64,000 bases of DNA from Flavobacterium zepuense (GCF_007097145.1 NZ_VJVZ01000004.1:124001-188000), one strand, 5' to 3'. Shown: positions 34,290 to 44,466, counted from the stretch's first letter. Notes: a model not told the origin generated them from the letters alone. Numbers and translations are program-made.

Positions 34290-36794
34290 TTATTTCTTTT
34301 TAACTGTGGTTTTCTTTGCTGGCGCTTTCTTAGCTGCTGCCGTTTTTTTAGCAGGTGTTTTCTCTGCTATCATACCCTTTACCTGATCTAAAGTAAGCTT
34401 AGTGGCATCTACATCCTTATTAAGCTCAATTTTCATCTTGCCTTTAAGGATAACCGAACGCCCCCAGCGGGCTTTCTCCACCTTAATACCTTCGTCTTCC
34501 CAGTTGTGTATTACTTTATCTACTTCTTTTTGAAGTTTATCTTCAATTAGCTCAGCAAGATCGGATTGCGAAAGATTATCAAAATTATATTTTTTACTTA
34601 CATTGATAAATATACCGTTCCATTTTATGAATGGGCCAAAACGCCCTACCCCTTTTTGAATAGGTTCGTTTTTATAAGTACCAATAGGCGCATCGGCCTG
34701 CTGTTTTTCTTTTATAAGCTCTTTAGCCCTCTCTAAATTAACATCAAGCGGGTCTTCGCCTTTTGGCAATGAAATAAACATCTTGCCAAAACGCACATAA
34801 GGACCAAAACGGCCATTATTAACCTCCACCTCTTCACCCTGGTATTCGCCAAGGTTTTTAGGTAGCATAAATAAACCTAAGGCCTCTTCTAAAGTTATAG
34901 TACCAATATTTTGCTCCGGCAACAGGCTCGCAAACTGCTTAACCTCGTCGTCCGGCTCGCCTATTTGTGCCATCGGGCCAAATTTACCCAAACGTACACT
35001 CACAGGTTTGCCCGTTTTAGGATCGGTACCTAATATCCTTTCGCCCGACTCCCTCTCTGCATTTTTCTCTACATCTACGACATTTGGATGAAAATGGTCG
35101 TAAAAGTTAGACATCATTTTAGTCCAGTCTTCGTTACCCGATGCTATCTCATCAAAATCCTGCTCTACTTTAGCGGTAAAATTATAATCAAGAATCGTAT
35201 CAAAATGATTTACAAGAAAATCGTTTACAATGGTACCAATATCGGTAGGCACAAGCTTTCCTTTATCAGACCCTACATTTTCACTAAGCTCCTGCTCTGC
35301 GATATTGTTATTTTTTAGCGTAAGCTGTCCATATTTTCTTTGCTGGCCTTCAAAATTTCCTTTTTCCACATAATTTCTGCTAATAATAGTAGAAATTGTT
35401 GGCGCATATGTAGACGGGCGGCCTATACCAAGCTCTTCAAGTTTTTTAACGAGAGATGCTTCTGTATAACGTGCCGATGGGCGCGAAAAACGTTCGGTAG
35501 CCGTAATATAATTATTTATAAGCCTTTCGTTTATCTTAAGTGCAGGCAGCATACCCTCCTGTTCTTCCTCGTCATCATCATGGCCTTCAAGGTAAACCTT
35601 TAAGAAACCTTCAAACACTAACACCTCGCCTAAAGCAGTAAATATCTCTTTATGGCTATTAGCTTCAATTTTAACATTGGTACGTTCCAGTTGGGCATCA
35701 CTCATTTGAGAGGCTACAGTACGTTTCCATATCAAATCGTAAAGCCTTGCCTGGTCGCGATCTATATTAACCGTGTGGCGGCTCATATCTGTTGGTCGGA
35801 TAGCCTCGTGAGCTTCCTGAGCGCCCTTACTTTTAGTTGCATAGTTACGCGGCTTACTGAATTCTTTACCGTACGAACGGATAATCTCAGCCTCGGCAGC
35901 CGTCATTGCATCGTTAGAAAGGTTTACGCTATCGGTTCTCATATAGGTTATAAGTCCCGCTTCGTACAGCCTTTGTGCAAGCATCATAGTAACACCTACC
36001 GGCAAATACAGCTTACGGGCAGCTTCCTGCTGTAAGGTAGATGTGGTAAATGGTGCAGCCGGCGATTTTTTTGCCGGTTTGGTCTCAAGGTCGGTAACTT
36101 TATATTGCGACCCTATATTTTTATTTAAAAAATCATTCGCTTCCTGTTTAGTAGCAAAGTTTTTAGGCAGTTTTGCTTTAAATGTCTTTCCTGCCTCATT
36201 GGTAAATTCGGCAGTAATACTGTAAGAACCTTCGGCTTTAAAGTTTTGAATATCGCGCTCACGCTCTACAATTAAACGTACCGAAACCGATTGTACCCTA
36301 CCCGCTGATAATCCGCTCTTAACCTTCTTCCAAAGTACAGGCGATAGTTCATAACCTACTAACCTGTCCAGTACCCTTCGGGCCTGTTGTGCATTTACAA
36401 GATCATAGTTTATGCTTCGGGGGTTATCAATTGCTTTTAGTATCGCTGTTTTGGTAATTTCATGAAAAACAATACGTTTGGTTTTGCTTTTATCCAGTTT
36501 TAGTTCCTCCGCCAGGTGCCATGCTATTGCCTCACCCTCGCGGTCCTCATCGCTCGCTAACCAAACGGTTTCGGCCGATTTAGAAAGATCCCTGAGCTTT
36601 TTAACCAAAGCCTTTTTATCAGGAGAAACTTCATACTTTGGTTTAAATCCGTTAGCTACATCCACCCCTATTTCCTTAGACGGGAGGTCGGCAATGTGGC
36701 CGTAACTGGACTCTACCTGGTAATCTTTCCCTAAAAATTTTTCTATGGTTTTTGCCTTTGCCGGCGACTCAACAATCACTAAATTCTTTGCCAT
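34290..36794 (-). CDS. topA: DNA topoisomerase I (type IA)
   Basis: From ATG 36794 (MAKNLVIVESPAKAK) this is 834 residues. An upstream TTG at 36815 overlaps the -7 box, so it cannot be the start; ATG 36797 is the only close rival. The Toprim domain is N-terminal (SDEDREGEAIAWHLAEEL gives the acidic triad), and the active-site Tyr is in LITYMRTDSV. The C-terminus carries repeated GRFGPFIKW/GRFGPYVRFG-type modules and a Lys/Ala-rich tail, as in many Bacteroidota. It relaxes negative supercoils. The arginase-fold gene follows after 3 bases. Confidence 0.95.
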   Translation of the reverse strand: MAKNLVIVESPAKAKTIEKFLGKDYQVESSYGHIADLPSKEIGVDVANGFKPKYEVSPDKKALVKKLRDLSKSAETVWLASDEDREGEAIAWHLAEELKLDKSKTKRIVFHEITKTAILKAIDNPRSINYDLVNAQQARRVLDRLVGYELSPVLWKKVKSGLSAGRVQSVSVRLIVERERDIQNFKAEGSYSITAEFTNEAGKTFKAKLPKNFATKQEANDFLNKNIGSQYKVTDLETKPAKKSPAAPFTTSTLQQEAARKLYLPVGVTMMLAQRLYEAGLITYMRTDSVNLSNDAMTAAEAEIIRSYGKEFSKPRNYATKSKGAQEAHEAIRPTDMSRHTVNIDRDQARLYDLIWKRTVASQMSDAQLERTNVKIEANSHKEIFTALGEVLVFEGFLKVYLEGHDDDEEEQEGMLPALKINERLINNYITATERFSRPSARYTEASLVKKLEELGIGRPSTYAPTISTIISRNYVEKGNFEGQQRKYGQLTLKNNNIAEQELSENVGSDKGKLVPTDIGTIVNDFLVNHFDTILDYNFTAKVEQDFDEIASGNEDWTKMMSNFYDHFHPNVVDVEKNAERESGERILGTDPKTGKPVSVRLGKFGPMAQIGEPDDEVKQFASLLPEQNIGTITLEEALGLFMLPKNLGEYQGEEVEVNNGRFGPYVRFGKMFISLPKGEDPLDVNLERAKELIKEKQQADAPIGTYKNEPIQKGVGRFGPFIKWNGIFINVSKKYNFDNLSQSDLAELIEDKLQKEVDKVIHNWEDEGIKVEKARWGRSVILKGKMKIELNKDVDATKLTLDQVKGMIAEKTPAKKTAAAKKAPAKKTTVKKK

Positions 36795-36812
36795 CATACA
36801 TTTCTTTGGTCG

Positions 36813-36820
36813 CAAAAGTA
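36813..36820 (-). promoter_or_regulatory. Promoter (-7 box) of topA
   Basis: TACTTTTG on the minus strand fits TAnnTTTG, with the start site expected near 36805, just before ATG 36797/36794. It rules out the upstream TTG start. Confidence 0.55.
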
Positions 36821-36960
36821 TATGTTTTTTTTAAATATTGATTTTACATTTAACCATTTTGTACACATTTTGTCAAAGTTTAACCAAACGTGGGCTATTA
36901 TATATATACTATATATATAGGTGTAAAATAAAATTTTAAGCACAAACATCGGCTGTCATC

Positions 36961-36992
36961 TTGTCATAGTATGAAATTTATAATTATCTTTG
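36961..36992 (+). promoter_or_regulatory. Promoter of miaB
   Basis: TTG (36961-36963) and TATCTTTG (36985-36992) are 21 bases apart, a full match to TTG-N17-23-TAnnTTTG. The leader would be about 25 bases. Confidence 0.65.
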
Positions 36993-37024
36993 CGGTTCTA
37001 AAAAAGCATGTGCAGTAGTGTATT

Positions 37025-38470
37025 ATGGAAAAGATAATTGAAGAAAGCAGGCAGGGCCAAAGCCTTGTTTTAGAACAAAAGGAAGAAAACACCAAAAAAC
37101 TTTTTATAGAGAGCTATGGTTGCCAGATGAATTTTTCTGACAGCGAGATCGTAGCCTCAATACTTGCCAATCAGGGCTATAACACCACCCAAAACCTTGA
37201 GGAGGCCGACCTTGTGTTGGTTAACACCTGCTCTATACGCGATAAGGCTGAGCAAACCGTACGTAAGAGGCTGGAGAAATACAATGCTGTAAAACGCATT
37301 AATCCGGGTATGAAGGTAGGCGTTCTTGGCTGTATGGCCGAACGTTTAAAAAGCCAGTTCCTGGAGCAGGAAAAAATTGTAGATATGGTTGTAGGCCCGG
37401 ATGCTTACAAAGACCTGCCTAATTTATTAAAAGAGATTGGTGAAGGCCGCGATGCTATTAACGTTATACTTAGTAAAGATGAAACGTATGGCGATATCTC
37501 TCCCGTACGCCTCAACAGTAACGGTGTAACGGCATTTGTATCTATCACCCGTGGGTGCGATAATATGTGTACTTTTTGCGTAGTGCCTTTTACCCGTGGC
37601 CGCGAGCGCAGCCGTGAGCCACAAAGCATTATGGAAGAAATTGCCGACCTGCATGCGCGTAATTTTAAAGAGGTTACCCTACTGGGCCAAAACGTAGACA
37701 GCTACCTTTGGTACGGCGGCGGACTTAAAAAAGACTACATAAAAGCATCTGAAATGCAAAAGGCTACCGCAGTAGATTTTGCCCAGCTACTGGCTATGGT
37801 TGCCGAAGCCTATCCTAAAATGCGCATACGCTTTTCTACCTCTAACCCGCAGGATATGCACGAGAGTGTGCTATACGTTATTGCTAAGTACGATAATATT
37901 TGCAACTACATTCACCTGCCGGTACAAAGCGGAAGCACCCGTATATTAAAAGAAATGAACCGCCAGCATACCCGTGAGGAATATATGGCGCTTGTAGATA
38001 AAGTAATGAACATTATCCCTGATTGCTCATTATCTCAGGATATGATAACAGGCTTTCCCACTGAGACCGAAGAAGACCACCAGGACACCCTTAGCCTTAT
38101 GGAGTATGTAAAATACGATTTTGGCTATATGTTCGCCTATTCTGAAAGGCCGGGAACTCTTGCTGCCCGTAAAATGGAAGATGATGTACCCGAAGCAGTT
38201 AAGATGCGCCGCCTGCAGGAGGTTGTTGATTTACAACAAAAAATAAGCGCCGAGCGTACCGCAAGGTTCATGGGCCAGGTGGTTGAAGTGCTTATAGAGA
38301 AATCATCTAAAAAATCAGATGCACACTGGAGTGGCCGTAATTCGCAAAATACTACAGTGGTTTTCCCTAAAGGACATTACAAAGTAGGCGATTTTGTAAA
38401 CGTGCTGGTTACCGATTGCACTTCGGCTACACTTATAGGTGAGGCTGTGGGTTATAGTGATATGCAATAA
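37025..38470 (+). CDS. miaB: tRNA-2-methylthio-N6-dimethylallyladenosine synthase MiaB
   Basis: This 481-residue methylthiotransferase has the N-terminal iron-sulfur ligands in SYGCQMNFSDSE, VNTCSIRDKAEQ and LGCMAER. The radical-SAM triad is in RGCDNMCTFCVVPFTRG (C-x3-C-x2-C). MITGFPTETEEDH and a C-terminal TRAM domain complete the family pattern. It adds the methylthio group to i6A37 of tRNAs. The N-terminal extension of about 25 residues (EESRQGQSLVLEQKEEN) is typical of Bacteroidota. It heads a possible transcript with the sigma-54 activator and lptE genes, although an inverted word-repeat separates miaB from the next gene. Confidence 0.96.
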   Translation: MEKIIEESRQGQSLVLEQKEENTKKLFIESYGCQMNFSDSEIVASILANQGYNTTQNLEEADLVLVNTCSIRDKAEQTVRKRLEKYNAVKRINPGMKVGVLGCMAERLKSQFLEQEKIVDMVVGPDAYKDLPNLLKEIGEGRDAINVILSKDETYGDISPVRLNSNGVTAFVSITRGCDNMCTFCVVPFTRGRERSREPQSIMEEIADLHARNFKEVTLLGQNVDSYLWYGGGLKKDYIKASEMQKATAVDFAQLLAMVAEAYPKMRIRFSTSNPQDMHESVLYVIAKYDNICNYIHLPVQSGSTRILKEMNRQHTREEYMALVDKVMNIIPDCSLSQDMITGFPTETEEDHQDTLSLMEYVKYDFGYMFAYSERPGTLAARKMEDDVPEAVKMRRLQEVVDLQQKISAERTARFMGQVVEVLIEKSSKKSDAHWSGRNSQNTTVVFPKGHYKVGDFVNVLVTDCTSATLIGEAVGYSDMQ

Positions 38471-38481
38471 TTTTTTGATTT

Positions 38482-38581
38482 GTTTCAGGTTTCAAGTTTC
38501 AGGTTAACGGAACCAGTGAAAACATTTTATGAACCTCTACGAGGTACTAAAACTCGAAACCTGAAACCCTGAACCCGAAAC
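38482..38581. repeat. Inverted word-repeat, TTTCAGG family
   Basis: The left arm GTTTCAGGTTTCAAGTTTCA (then GGTT) faces a right arm of CGAAACCTGAAACCCTGAAC type; 19 of 24 positions are complementary. Each arm repeats the unit GTTTCAG. It occupies nearly all of the gap before the sigma-54 activator start. Confidence 0.7.
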
Positions 38582-38589
38582 AAAAGAAC

Positions 38590-39870
38590 ATGGAGAGCGT
38601 ACAAGCTATAAAACAGCGATTTGAAATTATTGGGAACGACCCTAAGCTAAACCGCGCCGTTGAAAAAGCCATACAGGTAGCCCCAACCGATATCTCGGTG
38701 CTTGTTACCGGAGAGAGTGGTGTAGGTAAAGAGAGCATCCCCAAAATTATACATGCGCTGTCGCACCGCAAGCACGGCAAATATATTGCCGTTAACTGTG
38801 GTGCCATACCCGAAGGAACTATTGACAGTGAGCTTTTTGGCCACGAAAAAGGTGCTTTTACAGGCGCAACATCTACCCGTGAGGGGTATTTTGAGGTGGC
38901 CGACGGCGGTACTATTTTTCTGGATGAAGTAGGCGAACTACCTCTAACAACGCAGGTTAGGCTGTTGCGCGTGCTGGAAAACGGTGAGTTTATAAAAGTG
39001 GGATCGTCTCAGGTACAAAAAACAAATGTGCGCATTGTAGCTGCTACAAACGTTAACATGTTTGATGCTATAGAGAAAGGCAAGTTTAGGGAAGACCTTT
39101 ACTACCGCCTTAGCACTGTGGAAATTAGCCTACCGCCATTACGCGAAAGAAAAGACGACATACACCTGTTATTCAGGAAATTTTCGTCGGATTTTGCGCA
39201 TAAGTACAAAATGCCACCTATAAAGCTGGACGACAATGCAGTAGACCTGCTATTAAAATACCGCTGGGGCGGAAACATCCGCCAGCTAAGAAACATTGCC
39301 GAACAGATATCGGTACTGGAAACTAACCGTAATATTTCACTTTCTGCACTCCGAAATTACCTTCCGGAGCAGGGTAGCAACCTTCCGGCTGTAGTTCGTG
39401 ATAAAAAACCCGAAAGCGATTTTAGCAACGAGCGCGAAATTTTATACAAAGTGCTTTTTGATATGCGCGGCGATCTTAACGACCTTAAAAAACTTACCAT
39501 GGAGCTGATGCAAAATGGCAACAGCTCCAAAGTACAGGAAAGTAATAAGGGACTTATACAGCGCATTTACGGCCAGGACGAAAACCACCGTGAATATGAA
39601 GAACTGCCGCAGCGCAATGAGGTTTTTACCGCACCCGCCAAGCGCCCCGAGCCGGTTGCAGAGCATCATGACGACGATGACGATGACGACGACCACTACC
39701 TTTTTGCCGAAGCTGTTGAGGAGGAAGAAACCCTAAGGCTGGATGAAAAAGAGATTGAGCTTATAAAAAAAGCCCTGGAACGCAACAAAGGTAAGCGCAA
39801 GGCCGCCGCCGATGAACTCGGCATATCCGAAAGGACACTTTACAGGAAAATTAAACAATACGATTTATAG
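38590..39870 (+). CDS. Sigma-54-dependent transcriptional activator without receiver domain
   Basis: This 426-residue protein begins almost at once with the AAA+ domain. Walker A is GESGVGKE, the sigma-54 contact loop is GAFTGA, Walker B is GGTIFLDEVGELP, and the arginine region follows (FREDLYYRLSTVEI). After about residue 240 comes a low-complexity region with an Asp run (HHDDDDDDDDH), then a Fis-type helix-turn-helix: RKAAADELGISERTLYRKIK. There is no N-terminal receiver, GAF or PAS domain, so control must come through level or a partner protein. lptE starts 3 bases after its stop, which suggests a link to outer-membrane lipopolysaccharide assembly. Confidence 0.93.
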   Translation: MESVQAIKQRFEIIGNDPKLNRAVEKAIQVAPTDISVLVTGESGVGKESIPKIIHALSHRKHGKYIAVNCGAIPEGTIDSELFGHEKGAFTGATSTREGYFEVADGGTIFLDEVGELPLTTQVRLLRVLENGEFIKVGSSQVQKTNVRIVAATNVNMFDAIEKGKFREDLYYRLSTVEISLPPLRERKDDIHLLFRKFSSDFAHKYKMPPIKLDDNAVDLLLKYRWGGNIRQLRNIAEQISVLETNRNISLSALRNYLPEQGSNLPAVVRDKKPESDFSNEREILYKVLFDMRGDLNDLKKLTMELMQNGNSSKVQESNKGLIQRIYGQDENHREYEELPQRNEVFTAPAKRPEPVAEHHDDDDDDDDHYLFAEAVEEEETLRLDEKEIELIKKALERNKGKRKAAADELGISERTLYRKIKQYDL

Positions 39871-39873
39871 CCC

Positions 39874-40389
39874 ATGCCACGATTCATAAACTATTTTAAA
39901 TACCTTGCGGCTGTAGCCGTGCTTTTTACGCTAAGCGGCTGCTCTGTCTATAACTTTACAGGTACAGGTAAAATTGATGCTTCTACCTTTCAGGTAAATT
40001 ATTTTCAGAACAATGCCGAGATCATAGAGCCGGGCATCGAGCGTACGTTTACGCTAAGGCTTCAGGATCTTATTCAGAACCAGACTAACCTTAGCCTTAC
40101 CAACAGCAATGCCGATTTACTTTACGAAGGCGAAATTACCCAGTATCGCATCAGCCCTATGACGGCCACGGCAAATCAACGTGCTGCACAAAACAGGCTA
40201 ACCATTACGGTTAATGTTAGGTTTACTAATAAAAAGAAAGAAGACGATGATTTTGAAAAATCGTTCAGTTTTTACTATGATTACAGCGGTGACGCATTGC
40301 CTACTGGCTCAACGTTAACTGCTGCACTCGAAGAGATTTTTGAAAGGATAACACAGGATGTATTTAATGCCTCATTGGCTAAATGGTAA
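39874..40389 (+). CDS. lptE: LptE-family lipoprotein (copy 1)
   Basis: This 171-residue lipoprotein has lipobox LSGC (Cys23) followed by the LptE-like pattern FQVNYFQNNAEIIEPG, LTNSNADLLYEGEIT, NRLTITVNVRFTNKK and FDKSF-like FEKSFSFYYDYSG. LptE plugs the LptD barrel that inserts lipopolysaccharide into the outer membrane. It begins 3 bases after the sigma-54 activator gene, so the two are translationally close. A second, near-identical gene follows at 40472. Across the last 133 residues the two differ at 15 positions (about 89% identity by eye). Confidence 0.85.
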   Translation: MPRFINYFKYLAAVAVLFTLSGCSVYNFTGTGKIDASTFQVNYFQNNAEIIEPGIERTFTLRLQDLIQNQTNLSLTNSNADLLYEGEITQYRISPMTATANQRAAQNRLTITVNVRFTNKKKEDDDFEKSFSFYYDYSGDALPTGSTLTAALEEIFERITQDVFNASLAKW

Positions 40390-40390
40390 A

Positions 40391-40465
40391 TCAGTTGATG
40401 GTTTTCAGTTGCCGGTTGTCGGCAATTAATCCCGACAGTACTACTGACAACTAACAACCGATAAC
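40391..40465. repeat. Inverted word-repeat, GACAACT family
   Basis: Words of the type CAGTTG/CGGTTGTCGG on the left face CCGACAG...GACAACTAACAACCGA on the right. It fills the spacer between the two lptE copies. Confidence 0.65.
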
Positions 40466-40471
40466 TAATTA

Positions 40472-40999
40472 ATGGAAATGCGTACTTTACCAATCATATT
40501 TACACTTATATTACTTACTTTATATGTAGGCTGTAGCAGTAGCAACGGAAGCAAATACAGTTTTACGGGCAGCAACATAGGTAAGGATGTAAAGTCGTTT
40601 CAGGTAAATTATTTTCAGAATAATGCCCAGATCATAGAACCCGGCATTGATCGTAAATTTACGCAGCGTTTACAGGATTTAATAAAGGATCAAACCGACC
40701 TTAGCCTAACTAACTCTAATGCTGACCTGGTTTATGAAGGTGAGATTACACAGTACCGTGTAAGCCCCATGACCGCTACAGCCAATCAGCGTGCAGCCCA
40801 AAATAGGCTTACCATTACCGTAAACGTTAGGTTTACAAACAAAAAGAAAGAAAACGATGATTTTGAGAAATCGTTCAGCTTTTATCATGATTACAGCGGC
40901 GATGCTTTGCCTACGGGCGCTACATTAGATACCGCTCTCGAAGAGATTTTTGAACGGATAACACAGGATATATTTAACGCCTCACTGGCTAAATGGTAA
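40472..40999 (+). CDS. LptE-family lipoprotein (copy 2, tandem duplicate)
   Basis: This 175-residue protein has its own lipoprotein signal with lipobox YVGC (Cys21) that is unlike that of copy 1. From FQVNYFQNNAQ onward the two proteins align without gaps over 133 residues with 15 differences. Both end in FNASLAKW. The signal peptides and first 20 mature residues differ, so the duplication either covers only the mature region or the leaders diverged quickly. A second start (ATG 40478) is possible. It sits between two word-repeat elements. Having two LptE proteins for one LptD would be unusual. Confidence 0.85.
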   Translation: MEMRTLPIIFTLILLTLYVGCSSSNGSKYSFTGSNIGKDVKSFQVNYFQNNAQIIEPGIDRKFTQRLQDLIKDQTDLSLTNSNADLVYEGEITQYRVSPMTATANQRAAQNRLTITVNVRFTNKKKENDDFEKSFSFYHDYSGDALPTGATLDTALEEIFERITQDIFNASLAKW

Positions 41000-41004
41000 T
41001 TTTT

Positions 41005-41075
41005 AAGTCGCAGTTTACAGTATCAGTTAGCAGAAGCTACCGGACTGTGAACTAAGACTGAGACTGAAAACTAAA
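41005..41075. repeat. Inverted word-repeat, AGACTG family (copy 2)
   Basis: AAGTCGCAGTTTACAGT on the left and ACTGTGAACTAAGACTGAGA on the right share words with the element at 19859-19912. AGTTTACAGT and ACTGTGAACT are inverted with one mismatch. It ends 2 bases before the next coding start. Confidence 0.7.
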
Positions 41076-41077
41076 AC

Positions 41078-41920
41078 TTGAATACAAAAGACTATACATA
41101 CCTGCTAAATAAGCCGTACTCGTTAAACGAAAGGCATACTGCGGAACTTGAAAGTATCCTTATCGAGTTTCCGTACCTGCAAAGTGCACGCGCTATTTAT
41201 CTAAAAGGCTTGTATAACAAAGATAGTTTCCGGTACAATTCAGAACTTAAAAAAACGGCGGCTTACACAACGGACAGGTCGGTGTTATTTGATTTTATCA
41301 TATCAGAAGAATTTCGCAGTATTGATAAAGCAGTTCATGAGGAAAAAGAACAGGCCATAAGCCAGATATCGGTTACTGATAGCATGGTAGTGCACCCTCC
41401 GGTAGATAAACTGGAGCAATCTATAAAACTTTCTATTAAAGAAGCAGTGGCCGAAGCTGAAGAGCTTTCGGTTAAAATCCCGGAGACAGTAATTGAGTCG
41501 GCTCCCATAGAAGAGCCCCTAACCGGCAAACCATTACAGTTTGACCAGGCCGAAACACACTCTTTTGCAGAGTGGCTGCAACTATCTAAGTTAACCCCAA
41601 TTGTACGTGCCGAAACCCAAAAAGAGCCCGAAATGCCTGCTGAACTGGCAAAAAAAATAAGCCTGATAGATAAATTTATAGAGGCAAACCCAAAGATTGC
41701 ACCTACTAAAAACGATACATCCGCACAGGTAAATTTAGGCAAATCTCAACCGGAAAGCCCGGGCCTTATGACTGAGACACTTGCACGCGTTTACCTCGAA
41801 CAAAAAAAATATACTAAGGCAATACAGGCCTATGAAATTTTAATTTTGAAATATCCGGAAAAAAGTGTTTTCTTTGCAGACCGTATTTTAGAAATAAAGA
41901 ATTTACAACAAAAACAATAA
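41078..41920 (+). CDS. Hypothetical protein with C-terminal TPR-like helices
   Basis: A 280-residue protein from TTG 41078; no ATG exists before residue about 100, and the N-terminus NTKDYTYLLNKPYSLNERHT reads as natural sequence. It has a conserved-looking N-terminal helical domain (LIEFPYLQSARAIYLKGLY), an acidic low-complexity middle, and a C-terminal TPR-like pair (ARVYLEQKKYTKAIQAYEIL). I do not recognise a named family. In this phylum it is typically found next to secG, as here (10 bases apart), so it may be linked to the envelope or export. Cytoplasmic location is likely because there is no signal peptide. Confidence 0.7.
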   Translation: MNTKDYTYLLNKPYSLNERHTAELESILIEFPYLQSARAIYLKGLYNKDSFRYNSELKKTAAYTTDRSVLFDFIISEEFRSIDKAVHEEKEQAISQISVTDSMVVHPPVDKLEQSIKLSIKEAVAEAEELSVKIPETVIESAPIEEPLTGKPLQFDQAETHSFAEWLQLSKLTPIVRAETQKEPEMPAELAKKISLIDKFIEANPKIAPTKNDTSAQVNLGKSQPESPGLMTETLARVYLEQKKYTKAIQAYEILILKYPEKSVFFADRILEIKNLQQKQ

Positions 41921-41930
41921 ATAAAAGAAC

Positions 41931-42308
41931 ATGCTTAATTTCACAATCTTTTTAGTACTTATTACAATTGTAAGCTTCCTTTTAGTGGTAGTTATTATGG
42001 TTCAGAACCCTAAAGGTGGAGGTCTTTCTTCTTCTATCGGCGGTCCTCAAATTATGGGTGGTGTACAAAAAACTACCGACTTTCTTGATAAAAGTACCTG
42101 GACACTATCTACAATACTGGTAATATTAATACTATTATCAAGCCTTAGCTTCTCTAATAACTTTTCGGGTGACACCCAGGTTATAGATGAGAGCGCAGTA
42201 CCTGCACCGGCAGCTAAACCTGTTACCGCTCCTGCTGGCACCGCTACACCGGCTGCACAACCGCAAGGCACTGCAACGCCTGCACCCGCTCCGGCTCCTG
42301 CACAATAA
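41931..42308 (+). CDS. secG: Preprotein translocase subunit SecG
   Basis: This 125-residue protein has two membrane helices (about 3-23 and 50-70) around the conserved loop VIMVQNPKGGGLSSSIGG, which identifies SecG. The C-terminal third is an Ala/Pro/Thr tail, longer than in Proteobacteria but usual in Bacteroidota. It supports SecYEG protein export. It follows the TPR-like gene by 10 bases and is followed by a strong terminator. Confidence 0.94.
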   Translation: MLNFTIFLVLITIVSFLLVVVIMVQNPKGGGLSSSIGGPQIMGGVQKTTDFLDKSTWTLSTILVILILLSSLSFSNNFSGDTQVIDESAVPAPAAKPVTAPAGTATPAAQPQGTATPAPAPAPAQ

Positions 42309-42334
42309 TGAGTATTTCTCTAAATAAAACCTTA

Positions 42335-42366
42335 AAAATGCCAGCTTGTCAACGCTGGCATTTTTT
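42335..42366 (+). terminator. Terminator of secG
   Basis: AAATGCCAGC and GCTGGCATTT form a 10-bp stem over an 8-base loop, followed by TTTTTTATAT. Confidence 0.9.
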
Positions 42367-42395
42367 ATATATGTAAATTTGGCAGATTTGCAAAA

Positions 42396-42411
42396 TGGCA
42401 CAATTTCTGAC
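42396..42411 (+). promoter_or_regulatory. Possible sigma-54-type promoter upstream of groES
   Basis: TGGCAC, five bases, then CTGA matches the -24/-12 consensus TGGCAC-N5-TTGC in the -24 half but not fully in the -12 half. A sigma-A-like reading (CAGATTTG just upstream) is equally possible. No CIRCE inverted repeat was seen. Confidence 0.3.
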
Positions 42412-42465
42412 AAATAGAAAGCGTCGTAAAATTTAATAACAAACAACAAAAAATAAAGAAAAGAT

Positions 42466-42741
42466 ATGTCTTTAAACATTAAACCACTTTCAGACCGTGT
42501 CCTTATAGAGCCGGTAGCTGCAGAAACACAAACTGCTTCAGGGATTTTTATTCCGGATACTGCTAAAGAAAAACCACAAAAGGGTATCGTGGTAGCCGTA
42601 GGTAACGGCACTAAAGATCATGATATGACCGTAAAAGTGGGCGATACTGTATTGTATGGCAAATATGCAGGAACCGAATTAAAATTTGAAGGTAAAGATT
42701 ACCTTATCATGAAAGAAGAAGAAATTTTTGCAGTACTATAA
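42466..42741 (+). CDS. groES: Co-chaperonin GroES
   Basis: This 91-residue protein is a standard Gro[19 protein letters not shown] at the start, [15 protein letters not shown] for the mobile loop, GIVVAVGNG and [19 protein letters not shown]. It caps the GroEL folding chamber. groEL follows after 44 bases. The leader is about 55-60 bases if the promoter-like sequence at 42396 is used. Confidence 0.97.
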   Translation: MSLNIKPLSDRVLIEPVAAETQTASGIFIPDTAKEKPQKGIVVAVGNGTKDHDMTVKVGDTVLYGKYAGTELKFEGKDYLIMKEEEIFAVL

Positions 42742-42761
42742 TCCGGGAGTTTAATTTTTGA

Positions 42762-44417
<1,656 letters not shown>

Positions 44418-44438
44418 TATCCAAATTATAAAATAGTT

Positions 44439-44466
44439 AAAAGGAGCGTTTTTACGCTCCTTTTTT
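44439..44466 (+). terminator. Terminator of groESL
   Basis: AAAAGGAGCG and CGCTCCTTTT form a 10-bp stem followed by a T-tract. Confidence 0.9.

Noticed and set aside
38482..41075. Repeats considered as a CRISPR array
   Set aside because: The repeated words are 6-8 bases, imperfect, inverted about a centre and without regular spacers or cas genes.
42367..42465. CIRCE/HrcA site before groES
   Set aside because: No TTAGCACTC...GAGTGCTAA inverted repeat is present.
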